NCBI GenBank assembly: GCA_910584285.1 | Contig: CAJTYK010000024.1 | Coordinates: 1-31,273 of the forward strand | Origin: an uncultured Oscillospiraceae bacterium | Lineage (GTDB): Bacteria; Bacillota; Clostridia; Oscillospirales; Oscillospiraceae | Reading direction: 5' to 3' | Length of the DNA: 31,273 nt | Part shown: piece by piece, positions 1 through 7,436 of the stretch | How the letters are laid out: the number at the start of each line of letters is the position of its first letter | Numbering within the stretch: position 1 is the stretch's first letter | Position numbers and translations under genes: made by a program | Notes under the pieces: generated by a model | Told to the model about the DNA's origin: nothing | Databases searched by the model: none | Seen by the model: only the letters and a program-made list of their open reading frames with translations

Positions 1-470
1 AGACCCACAAGTACGTGCCGCTGAACCGCTATGTGGGTATGTCCGGCCAGAAGTTTAAGGGCAATTTGTACATCGCCTGCGGCATCTCCGGCGCCATCCA
101 GCACCTGAAGGGCATTAAGGACGCCTCCACCATCGTGGCCATCAACAAGAGCTCCAACGCCCCCATTTTCAAGAACTGCGACTACGGCATCGTGGGCGAC
201 GTGAACGAGATCCTGCCCCTGCTGGCCCAGGCCCTGGGCCTGGAGGAGAAGCAGCCCGCGCCCCCCATGGTAAAGATGAAGCGGCCCCAGCCCCCCAAGC
301 CCGAGCCCATCGGCCCGCGGTATGTCTGCGGCGGCTGCGGCTACGAGTACGTGCCCGAGCTGGGCGACCCCGACGCCGAGGTGGCCCCCGGCACCCTGTT
401 CAAGGATCTGCCCGAGGGCTGGGTCTGCCCGGAGTGCGCCGAGAGCAAGGATATGTTCATCGAGGCGTAA
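1..470 (+). CDS. etfA: Electron transfer flavoprotein alpha subunit with C-terminal rubredoxin domain (5' truncated)
   Basis: The frame is open from the window edge (first full codon at base 3) to TAA at 468-470, so only the C-terminal part is present. The first ~75 residues match the FAD-binding domain of EtfA, including the signature GISGAIQHLKG and the following VAINKSSNAPIF and DYGIVGD segments. A Pro/Lys-rich linker follows, then a ~48-residue rubredoxin domain with the iron-ligand pairs CGGCG and CPEC and the typical GDPDAEVAPGTLFKDLP loop. ETF passes electrons from acyl-CoA or similar dehydrogenases; the rubredoxin would be an extra one-electron carrier on the same chain. The flavodiiron protein just downstream is a plausible acceptor, since such enzymes commonly take electrons from rubredoxin. 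EtfB and any dehydrogenase would lie upstream, outside the window. Family call is firm; the partner is inferred. Confidence 0.93.
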   Translation, partial: THKYVPLNRYVGMSGQKFKGNLYIACGISGAIQHLKGIKDASTIVAINKSSNAPIFKNCDYGIVGDVNEILPLLAQALGLEEKQPAPPMVKMKRPQPPKPEPIGPRYVCGGCGYEYVPELGDPDAEVAPGTLFKDLPEGWVCPECAESKDMFIEA

Positions 471-496
471 GTTCTTTTTCTCGAGAGAAAAAGAAC
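471..496. repeat. Perfect 12-bp inverted repeat abutting the etfA stop codon
   Basis: Immediately after the TAA of etfA, GTTCTTTTTCTC is followed by GA and then its exact reverse complement, GAGAAAAAGAAC. The RNA would form a hairpin, but its stem is A/U-rich and the next bases are CAAAAAGAGC rather than a T run, so it is not a standard intrinsic terminator. It may be a member of a dispersed palindromic repeat family or a processing/stability hairpin between etfA and fprA. Confidence 0.6.
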
Positions 497-615
497 CAAA
501 AAGAGCTTGAAACCGTTACCGCCGGATCCGTCAGACCGGCCGATCCCGTCGGCAACGGAACAGGCTGATATCCATAAGCTGAACACACATTCTTTCAATA
601 CAAGGAGGATCGCTT

Positions 616-1833
616 ATGTACTGCGTGCGCAGTGTCACCGACAACCTGTACTGGGTGGGCGCCAATGATCACCGCCTGCACCTGTTTGAGAACATCCACC
701 CCATTCCCCGGGGCGTGAGCTACAACGCCTATCTCCTGCTGGACAAGTCCACCGTTCTGTTCGACACCGTGGACTGGTCCGCCTGCCGCCAGCTGCTGGA
801 GAACCTGGATCACCTGCTGGGCGACCGGCCCCTGGACTATCTGCTGATCAACCATATGGAGCCCGATCACGGCGCCTCCATCGAGGAGATCCTCATCCGC
901 TGGCCCGATGTGAAGGTCATCTCCACCGAGAAGGCGTTCATGCTCATGCGTCAGTTTGGCTTCCACATCGACGGCCATGAGCTGATCCAGGTCAAGGAGG
1001 GGGACACCTTCTCCTTCGGCGATCACACCGTCACCTTCGTAGAGGCCCCCATGGTGCACTGGCCCGAGGCCATGGTCACCTTCGACCTCACCAACGGCGT
1101 ACTGTTCGCCGCCGACGCCTTTGGCTCCTTCGGTGCCCTGGACGGCAAGCTGTTCGCCGACGAGGTGAACTTCGACCGGGACTGGATCGACGACGCCCGG
1201 CGCTACCTTACCAACATCGTGGGCAAGTACGGCCCCCATGTCCAGCTCCTGCTGAAAAAGGCGGGCGGCATCCTGGACAAGATCAAGTTCATCTGCCCCC
1301 TCCACGGGCCGGTGTGGCGCAAGGATCTGATGTACTTCATCGACAAGTACGACAAGTGGAGCAAGTACCAGCCCGAGGAGGACGGCGTGCTCATCGCCTA
1401 CGCCTCCATGTACGGCAACACCGAGTCCGCCGCCCAGGCTCTGGCCTCCAAGCTGTGCGAGAAGGGCTGCACCAACGTGTGGGTATACGATGTGTCCAAC
1501 ACCCACGTGTCCCAGCTGGTCAGCGAGTCCTTCCGGCTCAGCCACCTGGTGTTCGCCTCCGTCACCTATAATTTGGGCATCTACCCGGTGATGCACGACT
1601 TCCTGATGCACCTGAAGGCCCTCAACTTCCAGAATCGCACCTGCGCCATCATTGAGAACGGCTCCTGGGCCGTCAAGTCCGGCGATCTGATGCAGAAGTT
1701 CCTGGAGGACGAGATGAAGAACATGACCGTGCTCAATGACCGGCTCACCCTGGCCTCCGCCCTCCACCCCGACAAGGAGCTGGAGCTGGACGCCCTGGCC
1801 GACGCCATCATCGAGTCCATGGGGAAGAAGTAA
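616..1833 (+). CDS. fprA: A-type flavodiiron protein (FprA)
   Basis: A 405-residue protein of the usual length for an A-type flavodiiron protein, which reduces O2 to water and/or NO to N2O in the cytoplasm. The metallo-beta-lactamase-like half (1-250) carries the diiron ligands in order: H80, E82 and D84 in HMEPDH, H148 in VHWPE, D167 in AADAFG and H230 in CPLHGP. The flavodoxin half begins near residue 257 with the FMN phosphate loop AYASMYGNTES. There is no fused rubredoxin or flavin reductase, so an external donor is needed; the upstream EtfA-rubredoxin is the obvious candidate. The start is set by AAGGAGG about 7 bases before ATG. No convincing promoter is visible in the 145-bp gap after etfA, so read-through from etfA is possible. 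Confidence 0.95.
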   Translation: MYCVRSVTDNLYWVGANDHRLHLFENIHPIPRGVSYNAYLLLDKSTVLFDTVDWSACRQLLENLDHLLGDRPLDYLLINHMEPDHGASIEEILIRWPDVKVISTEKAFMLMRQFGFHIDGHELIQVKEGDTFSFGDHTVTFVEAPMVHWPEAMVTFDLTNGVLFAADAFGSFGALDGKLFADEVNFDRDWIDDARRYLTNIVGKYGPHVQLLLKKAGGILDKIKFICPLHGPVWRKDLMYFIDKYDKWSKYQPEEDGVLIAYASMYGNTESAAQALASKLCEKGCTNVWVYDVSNTHVSQLVSESFRLSHLVFASVTYNLGIYPVMHDFLMHLKALNFQNRTCAIIENGSWAVKSGDLMQKFLEDEMKNMTVLNDRLTLASALHPDKELELDALADAIIESMGKK

Positions 1834-1853
1834 TCCCCCTCCCAAAGCAAGCA

Positions 1854-1895
1854 ACGGGGAGGCATGGCCGCAGGCCATGCCTCCCCGTTTGTCGT
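1854..1895 (+). terminator. Intrinsic terminator after fprA
   Basis: A 16-bp perfect stem (1854-1869 with 1873-1888) closes on a GCA loop and is followed by TTGTCGTTTTT. It lies between the converging fprA and PepSY-repeat genes. The reverse strand has only a T-poor tail, so it probably works mainly for fprA. Confidence 0.85.
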
Positions 1896-1902
1896 TTTTC
1901 GC

Positions 1903-3075
1903 TCAGTCCCGCTCGAAGCTCAGCACCGCGCCGGACGCCCCATCGATCTCAAACTCGTACTCCAGGCCGTCCTTGTAAAACTCAATCTCATACACCAGCC
2001 TGCCGTCGTCGTAGTCCCGCTCCACCTTGGTGAACACCACGTCCCCGGCGGCGCAGCCTGCGTGGTTCAGGGCGGCGTTCTTGGCCGCCTCCGCGCCGAT
2101 ATCCGCCCCGGTCTGGCCCGTCGTGTCCCCGTGGTGGCCCCCGGAGGTGTGGTGGGCCTCGCAGTGCTTGCTGTACACCGTCCCGTGGTGGGCGTGGATC
2201 TCGTACTCATACTCGTGGGTGGCGGTGTAGAACTCCAGCTCGTACACCGGCACCCCGTCCTCATAGTCCATCCGCACCTTGGTGAACCGGGCGTCCCCGG
2301 CGGACACGCCCGCGTCGGCCAGCGCCGCGCTTTTCGCCGCCTCCGCGCCGATATACGTCCCGGAGGGCTGGGTGGGTGTGGGACCCTGGGTGGCGGGGGG
2401 CTGGGTGGGCGCGGGGGTGGGCCTTGCCGTGGCCGGGGGCTGGGTGGCCGGAGCCCCGGTCTGGACAGGGGGCGTCTCCCCTGTGCCCTGGCCCACATAG
2501 GTGGTGGTCTTTTTGCTGTAGATTGCCCCGGTCTGGCCGTTGATCTCGTACTCATACTCCACGTTGCCGCTGTAGAACTTGAACTCGTAGACGGGGATTC
2601 CCCCCTCTGTGTCCTGCTCCGCCTCAGCAAAGATGGCCTGCTCCAGGGTCACCCCTGCGTCCGTCAGGGCGATGTCCCGGGCCTCCTCCAGGGTGATCGC
2701 GCCCGCCGCCGGGACGCTGTTCCCGGGCCCCTTTACCGCTTTCTGTTCCTTCTTTACCACCGAGCCGTCGGCGGCGTTGATCTTGTATTCATACTCCGTC
2801 TCCCCGGCCAGGAACTCCACCTCGTACACAAATTCCCCCTGGAACCGCTCATACTTCACCTTGAGCACCTGGGCGGAGGCGGGATCCACCCCCGCGTCGG
2901 CAAAGGCGTAGTTCTGGGCCGCCTCCCCGCCGATGGCGGAGGCGGGCTCCGGCCCCCGTGCCCCGGAGGCGATCATCACCACGCAGATCCCGGCGGTCAC
3001 CAGGATCACGCCCAGGCAGGCCACGGCCACCGCCACCCGCCTGGGAGTGGAAAACAGTTCTTTGAGTTTAGACAT
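1903..3075 (-). CDS. Membrane-anchored protein with four PepSY-like repeats
   Basis: 390 residues from ATG at 3075, chosen because AAAGGAG sits 7 bases upstream; a longer frame upstream lacks this. A short cytoplasmic basic stretch (KLKELFSTPRR) leads into one membrane helix (about 14-36); the rest should be extracytoplasmic. Four ~63-residue repeats follow at about 48-110, 127-190, 242-304 and 326-389, each with an EAA..AL.DAGV helix, a VYE.EF strand, an EYEYEI strand and a G.V.SK end. This is the PepSY pattern, a fold known from protease propeptides and associated with protease inhibition or ligand binding at the cell surface. A Pro/Thr-rich linker (about 200-240) splits the repeats into two pairs, and a His-rich spacer (HHTSGGHHGD) lies before the last. 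It sits 57 bp after the EAL-domain gene and may be co-transcribed. Specific role unknown. Confidence 0.82.
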   Translation of the reverse strand: MSKLKELFSTPRRVAVAVACLGVILVTAGICVVMIASGARGPEPASAIGGEAAQNYAFADAGVDPASAQVLKVKYERFQGEFVYEVEFLAGETEYEYKINAADGSVVKKEQKAVKGPGNSVPAAGAITLEEARDIALTDAGVTLEQAIFAEAEQDTEGGIPVYEFKFYSGNVEYEYEINGQTGAIYSKKTTTYVGQGTGETPPVQTGAPATQPPATARPTPAPTQPPATQGPTPTQPSGTYIGAEAAKSAALADAGVSAGDARFTKVRMDYEDGVPVYELEFYTATHEYEYEIHAHHGTVYSKHCEAHHTSGGHHGDTTGQTGADIGAEAAKNAALNHAGCAAGDVVFTKVERDYDDGRLVYEIEFYKDGLEYEFEIDGASGAVLSFERD

Positions 3076-3132
3076 GATTTGCTCCTTTCCGGGAACAGGA
3101 GCGGAACGATGCCAATGGGCCACACGCGCCGC

Positions 3133-6108
3133 TCACTGATAAAACCGATTGGAATTCAATAGCTTTTCTTTTTGGACGGAGGTTAGGGTATCCGTGATGT
3201 CCTTGAGGAATACATAGAACAGGCGGTGCTCCTCTCCCCACTGGGAGGTTTCCAGGTGCCCGTAGTCGTCCACCCAACGGATTTCGCCGTCCCGGCGGAC
3301 GATCCGATAGCGGACATGATCCATGTTGCTGTCGGAATTGCGGAGTTGATTCTGGATCTCCCACTCCACCCTGGCCAAATCCTCCGGATGCACCATGCCC
3401 CGGAACGAGAACTGAACCTGCTCCATCAGCTCCGCCATGCTCTCGCAGCCGAACAGCTCCATCACCGCCGGATTGGCGTACAGGATCCGTTCGTCCTCTA
3501 TGGCGCGGTAGATGAAGAAGGCGTCGGACATATTGGCCAGGGATTCCGCCATGCGCGCCTGCTGGCGCTCCTCCTCCTCCCGCATGATTTTGTCAATGCT
3601 CTGGATCGTGATGATGGCGGTTTTCGGCTTTTCATTTTCTCGCTGGCTGATAATCACGCTGGTCTGGCACCACTCGTCCGGGCTGTCCGGCCCGCTCCGG
3701 CGGTAGCGGTAATCCACCGAGTTCTGAGTTTTCAGGGCCTCCCGCAGATGCTCCAGGGACAGGAACGACCGGACGTTTTTCTCATCGTATTTCAGGATTC
3801 TGCCGGTGCCGAAATGGCGCTCCACCATGGCGGAGTAGTTCCCCCGCTCCGTTATGCTGGTCTGATCCGGGTAGATCATCCGGCAGTAGTTGTCCTGAAG
3901 CTGGAGATAGTAGACCTCCCGGTAGGCCAGCACCATGCTGTTGAAGGCACCCTCGTGAAGCTGCTTGTAGGTCACGTCTTGCAGCAGGCAGGCCACATAG
4001 CCGTAGTCATGCTGGAACAGCGTCAGCTGGAGGTAGTGGCCGGATACGGAGCTGTAGGCGAAATGCTCCACCGTCTCCCCCAGGAAGGCCGCCTGGTACG
4101 CCTTGCGCAGCAGGCGGCTGAAATCGTCCTTGAACGCCTTGAGGATCAGGCTGCGAATAAAGCTCAGATCGCTGCCGCACATCCGCTCCATCCGCTGGTT
4201 GATGTAGACAATCTCATAGTCAACGGGCTCCCCCTCCTGATCCAGCGCAATTCTGGACAGGCCGAACCCGCAGGGCAGCGCCCCATAATACTGCTCCAGC
4301 TGGTTGTGCTCCAGCTCGCCCAGCTTCGCCGCGGGCAGCTCCGCCCGGGAGTGGGCCTTCCGCTTCTCCCGCAGGGCGGTGACGTCCTCCGAGGATACGA
4401 AATAGATCCGGTGGCCCTCCTTTTCCCGCAGGAAAAACACCTTGAGCCGGAGCCACAGCACCTTGCCGTCCGCCCGCAGGTAGTGGATGTTCCCCTCCGC
4501 GCCGCCGGGCCGCCGCTCATAGGCCCGCTCAAACAGCTCCAGCAGCAGCGGCTGGTCGTCGTCCCGGACGTTCGACCACACCTTGCGGCTCATGTCCTTG
4601 TTGTCCGACACGTCCAGGCCGGCCATCCGGTAGTATTGCTCGTTCACCCGGGTGATCTCCACCTGCCGCGCGAACACGTCGCAGATGGCCACGGGTCCCA
4701 GAATGTGGTTGAGGATCATGTCGGTGAACAGATTGCCGTCCATCAGTTCCCGGATGTGGAAGGCCTCCACCTGCTTGCAGTGCAGACCGGTGAAGTCCAG
4801 CTGCCGCTCGTCCGCCAGCAGGGACTCGAACTGATCGATGGGCAGGGGGCGGTAATAGTAATAGCCCTGGGTATACCGGCAGCCCATGCCCCGCAGGACG
4901 CTCTCCTGCCGCTGGGTTTCCACCCCCTCCACGATGACGGGCATACCCAGCAGCCGAGCCATATTGACGATGGACTCCAAAATGCCGATGCCCTTTTGCT
5001 CATTTTCCTCTGTGATCTCCAGGAAGCGCATATCGATCTTCAGCACGTCCACAGGGATGCTTTTCAGCATATTCAGGGAGGAATAGCCGCTGCCGAAATC
5101 ATCCATCATCACCAGGAACCCGTCCTGTCTCAGGTGATCCACCATATCAACAATGGCCAGATCCTCCTGGGTGCAGGCGCTCTCGGTGATCTCCGCCTTG
5201 ATGTACCTGGCGGGCAGATCGTACTTTTCCAGCAGCCCCTTTAAGTAAGCGGGCACATCCATGGCCATGATGTCGATGCGGGAGATATTGATGGAGATGG
5301 GCACAGGCTCATAGCCCCGGTCAATCCAGCCGCGCAGCCAGCGGCACACCTGCTCCCAGATCTGTTGATCCAGCAGGTAGACCGCGCCGCATCGCTCCAG
5401 GGCGGGGATAAACCGGCCGGGCGGGATCAGGCCCTTGGCGCCGTGGTTCCAGCGCACCAGAGATTCCGCGCCCACCACCTTGCCGGAGGTGATGTCGCAC
5501 TGGGGCTGGACATAAAAGGTGAACTCGTCCCGGCTCAGCGCGTCGGTGACCTCCGACAGCAGGCACATATCCTCCTCCAGATTCTGCTCCAAATCAGGGC
5601 TGTAGCAGACGATCTGCCTTTGGGGCGTGGCCTGCTTCATGGCCAGGGAGGCGCGATCCCAAATGGTTTCCGGGGAGAGCCCCGAAGCGTCAACAGGGCT
5701 GACCCCGAAGACGGGGAGGACGCCGATGGCCGCCCCCACCCGCGAGATGTCCTCCGAGATCTGATCCCGCAGCCGTTCCACCAGATCCATCCGCCAGGGC
5801 ATGACGGCGCAGAAGTCATCCCTGTGAAAATACCCGGTGATCCCGCCATATTTCACCCCGATCGCCTCCAGGTGATCCGCGATCTGCCGCAGGAAGCAGT
5901 CCCCCGCGTCCCGCCCATAGAGCTTGTTGAACATCCGAAAATGCAGGATGTTGATGGTAACGGCGCACCAGGCGTCTGGCTTGACCTCAGCCAGGAACCG
6001 TCCCGCCTCCTCCATAAAATCCGGCGGGCAGAGCAACCCCGTGAGTGAGTTTCTGGTCAAGCCCTCCTGGCACCGATAGGTGCGGTTTGCCGCTCGTTCC
6101 TTTTCCAT
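3133..6108 (-). CDS. GGDEF-like/EAL/multi-PAS signalling protein (probable c-di-GMP phosphodiesterase)
   Basis: 991 residues without membrane segments. An N-terminal GGDEF-like domain (about 20-170) has HRDDF at 95-99 in place of GGDEF, so cyclase activity is unlikely. The EAL domain (about 185-435) has ESL at 215-217, N274, EITES (306-310), DDFGSGYSS (336-344), K357, VEGVE (393-397) and QGYYYY. The metal and catalytic residues of active EAL phosphodiesterases therefore look present, with A216S as the only motif change. Behind it come several PAS-like regions (about 450-580, 600-720, 840-980), the last with a clear YANPAVMELFG core and a PAC-like WVDDYGHLE end. Putting the sensors after the EAL domain reverses the more usual order. 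ATG at 6108 follows a G-rich ribosome site, and a near-consensus promoter lies 77 bp upstream. Substrate prediction (c-di-GMP hydrolysis) rests on family knowledge. Confidence 0.9.
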   Translation of the reverse strand: MEKERAANRTYRCQEGLTRNSLTGLLCPPDFMEEAGRFLAEVKPDAWCAVTINILHFRMFNKLYGRDAGDCFLRQIADHLEAIGVKYGGITGYFHRDDFCAVMPWRMDLVERLRDQISEDISRVGAAIGVLPVFGVSPVDASGLSPETIWDRASLAMKQATPQRQIVCYSPDLEQNLEEDMCLLSEVTDALSRDEFTFYVQPQCDITSGKVVGAESLVRWNHGAKGLIPPGRFIPALERCGAVYLLDQQIWEQVCRWLRGWIDRGYEPVPISINISRIDIMAMDVPAYLKGLLEKYDLPARYIKAEITESACTQEDLAIVDMVDHLRQDGFLVMMDDFGSGYSSLNMLKSIPVDVLKIDMRFLEITEENEQKGIGILESIVNMARLLGMPVIVEGVETQRQESVLRGMGCRYTQGYYYYRPLPIDQFESLLADERQLDFTGLHCKQVEAFHIRELMDGNLFTDMILNHILGPVAICDVFARQVEITRVNEQYYRMAGLDVSDNKDMSRKVWSNVRDDDQPLLLELFERAYERRPGGAEGNIHYLRADGKVLWLRLKVFFLREKEGHRIYFVSSEDVTALREKRKAHSRAELPAAKLGELEHNQLEQYYGALPCGFGLSRIALDQEGEPVDYEIVYINQRMERMCGSDLSFIRSLILKAFKDDFSRLLRKAYQAAFLGETVEHFAYSSVSGHYLQLTLFQHDYGYVACLLQDVTYKQLHEGAFNSMVLAYREVYYLQLQDNYCRMIYPDQTSITERGNYSAMVERHFGTGRILKYDEKNVRSFLSLEHLREALKTQNSVDYRYRRSGPDSPDEWCQTSVIISQRENEKPKTAIITIQSIDKIMREEEERQQARMAESLANMSDAFFIYRAIEDERILYANPAVMELFGCESMAELMEQVQFSFRGMVHPEDLARVEWEIQNQLRNSDSNMDHVRYRIVRRDGEIRWVDDYGHLETSQWGEEHRLFYVFLKDITDTLTSVQKEKLLNSNRFYQ

Positions 6109-6184
6109 GACCCATTCCCCCCTATGTTCTCATGGAATTTATTCAATTCTGGTTCGCACCGGCGGTCTGCCCGCCTTTGTCTAA

Positions 6185-6213
6185 ATTGTACTATGGTTCC
6201 CAAGTCCTGTCAA
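6185..6213 (-). promoter_or_regulatory. Sigma-A promoter of the EAL/PAS gene
   Basis: On the minus strand, TTGACA (6208-6213) and TACAAT (6185-6190) are separated by 17 bp. This lies in the ~200-bp gap between the AEC gene's 3' end and the EAL gene start, leaving a leader of about 70 nt. Confidence 0.8.
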
Positions 6214-6309
6214 TTATTTTTCTCGAATTTCAACAGGATCCCGCGGCACGGCCCGCAAGATCCCATACGCCCTCCCGTCAGGCATACAAAGGCCCTCTAT
6301 TTCCGGAGA

Positions 6310-7251
6310 TCAGGGGTAGCACACGCCCAGCACCTCCGCCCACACTGGGATGGTGAAGGCGGACAGTAGGGTGGACAGCAGCACCGTGGCGGCGGCCTCG
6401 AACTGGCTATCCTGAGCGGGGTCGTACTGGATGGTGAAGGCCGCCAGCAGAGAGGCCACCGGCAGGGCGGTGAAGATCACCACCACCCGGGCCAGCTCCC
6501 CCTCCAGCCCCGCCAGCAGGCACAGGCCCAGGGTGAGGGCGGGCAGAGCCAGGGTGCGGATCAGGGGCGTCCACAGATACCGGGGCCGCAGGAGGGCGCG
6601 GAAGTCGTACTTGCCCAGGGAGATGCCGCACAGCACCATGCCCAGCGGCGAGGCACAGGAGCCCAGGGCGTTCACCACCCCTGCCACCGGAGCGGGCAGC
6701 TTCCACTGAGTGATGTAGAGCACCAGCCCCACAAACACCGCCGCCACCGGCGGGGAGAACCAGCCCTTCAGCTTGTCCGCCAGGGTGCGCTCCCTGCGCT
6801 CCAGCCCGGGCGGGGAGAGCAGGGGCTCGGCGGAGCTGTAGTAGATCATCCGGTAGGGCACCAGAAACACCACAAAGTAGAACACCCCCAGATCGCCGTA
6901 CAGCGCCTCCACCACCGGGATACCCACAAAGGTGAAGTTGGTGTACAGCATACTGAAGCGGGCGATCCGGGCAGAAGCCCCCCCGCCCAGCAGCCGGAAG
7001 GCGATCTGCCCCAGGGCGAAGGTGACGGCCCAGAGAACCAGGGCCACCACCACCAGCCGCCCGCAGTTTTTCAGCTCCTCCCAGGAGAAGGCGCCGGACA
7101 TGGAGCGGACGATCATGCAGGGCAGGGCGATCTTCATCAGCAGGGCGGTGAGCTGCTTGTCAAAGTCGCCGGAGACGATGCGGGCGCGCCAGGCGAACAG
7201 GCCGACGGCCACCATGAGGATGAGCTGGACGGACAGAGCTGCGGCGGTCAC
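6310..7251 (-). CDS. AEC (auxin efflux carrier) family permease
   Basis: A 313-residue polytopic membrane protein of normal AEC length, with about ten hydrophobic segments in two halves. Recognisable features are the N-terminal LLMKIALPCMIVRSM helix, TNFTFVGIPVVEALYG in the middle and SPLGMVLCGISLG in the second half, all typical of this family of exporters for organic acids or other small molecules. The substrate cannot be told from sequence. The GTG start at 7251 is chosen because AAGGGGGG lies 7-8 bases upstream and a consensus promoter sits inside the longer open frame, which would make any earlier start untranscribed from it. It is divergent from the CBS-domain gene, with both promoters in the shared ~185-bp gap. 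Confidence 0.88.
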   Translation of the reverse strand: MTAAALSVQLILMVAVGLFAWRARIVSGDFDKQLTALLMKIALPCMIVRSMSGAFSWEELKNCGRLVVVALVLWAVTFALGQIAFRLLGGGASARIARFSMLYTNFTFVGIPVVEALYGDLGVFYFVVFLVPYRMIYYSSAEPLLSPPGLERRERTLADKLKGWFSPPVAAVFVGLVLYITQWKLPAPVAGVVNALGSCASPLGMVLCGISLGKYDFRALLRPRYLWTPLIRTLALPALTLGLCLLAGLEGELARVVVIFTALPVASLLAAFTIQYDPAQDSQFEAAATVLLSTLLSAFTIPVWAEVLGVCYP

Positions 7252-7281
7252 GGGAGATCCCCCCTTGAAAAAATCCTGTAT

Positions 7282-7310
7282 ATTATACCAAAAATCCCCG
7301 CCGCTGGCAA
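7282..7310 (-). promoter_or_regulatory. Sigma-A promoter of the AEC permease gene
   Basis: On the minus strand, TTGCCA (7305-7310) and a perfect TATAAT (7282-7287) are 17 bp apart. Its position fixes the GTG start of the downstream gene. Confidence 0.85.
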
Positions 7311-7338
7311 ATTTTTTCCCGGCGGCTTCCCTGCCCCC

Positions 7339-7367
7339 TTGCTTTTTGGCGGGAAGTATGGTATAAA
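7339..7367 (+). promoter_or_regulatory. Likely promoter of the CBS-domain gene
   Basis: TTGCTT (7339-7344), 17 bp, TATAAA (7362-7367). The -35 is weak, the -10 is good, and it lies about 70 bp upstream of the ATG at 7437. Confidence 0.55.
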
Positions 7368-7436
7368 TCTTTGCAATACCTCCCACTGTGCGGGGGTAAA
7401 TTCTTACTTAAAGTAAATAGGAGTTGATCTGTCCAC

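Noticed and set aside
595..1878. Long antisense open frame opposite fprA (about 427 codons)
   Set aside because: GC-rich codon bias leaves the complementary frame open; the predicted protein is low-complexity Gly/Leu/His/Val sequence with no family features, while fprA on the other strand has all of its ligand motifs.
3226..5244. Plus-strand open frame opposite the EAL/PAS gene (about 672 codons)
   Set aside because: Same shadow effect; no ribosome site and no domain, whereas the minus strand encodes a clear EAL protein.
6230..6260. GC-rich hairpin after the AEC permease gene as its terminator
   Set aside because: The stem needs two G-U pairs on the minus strand and is not followed by a T run, so I did not list it.
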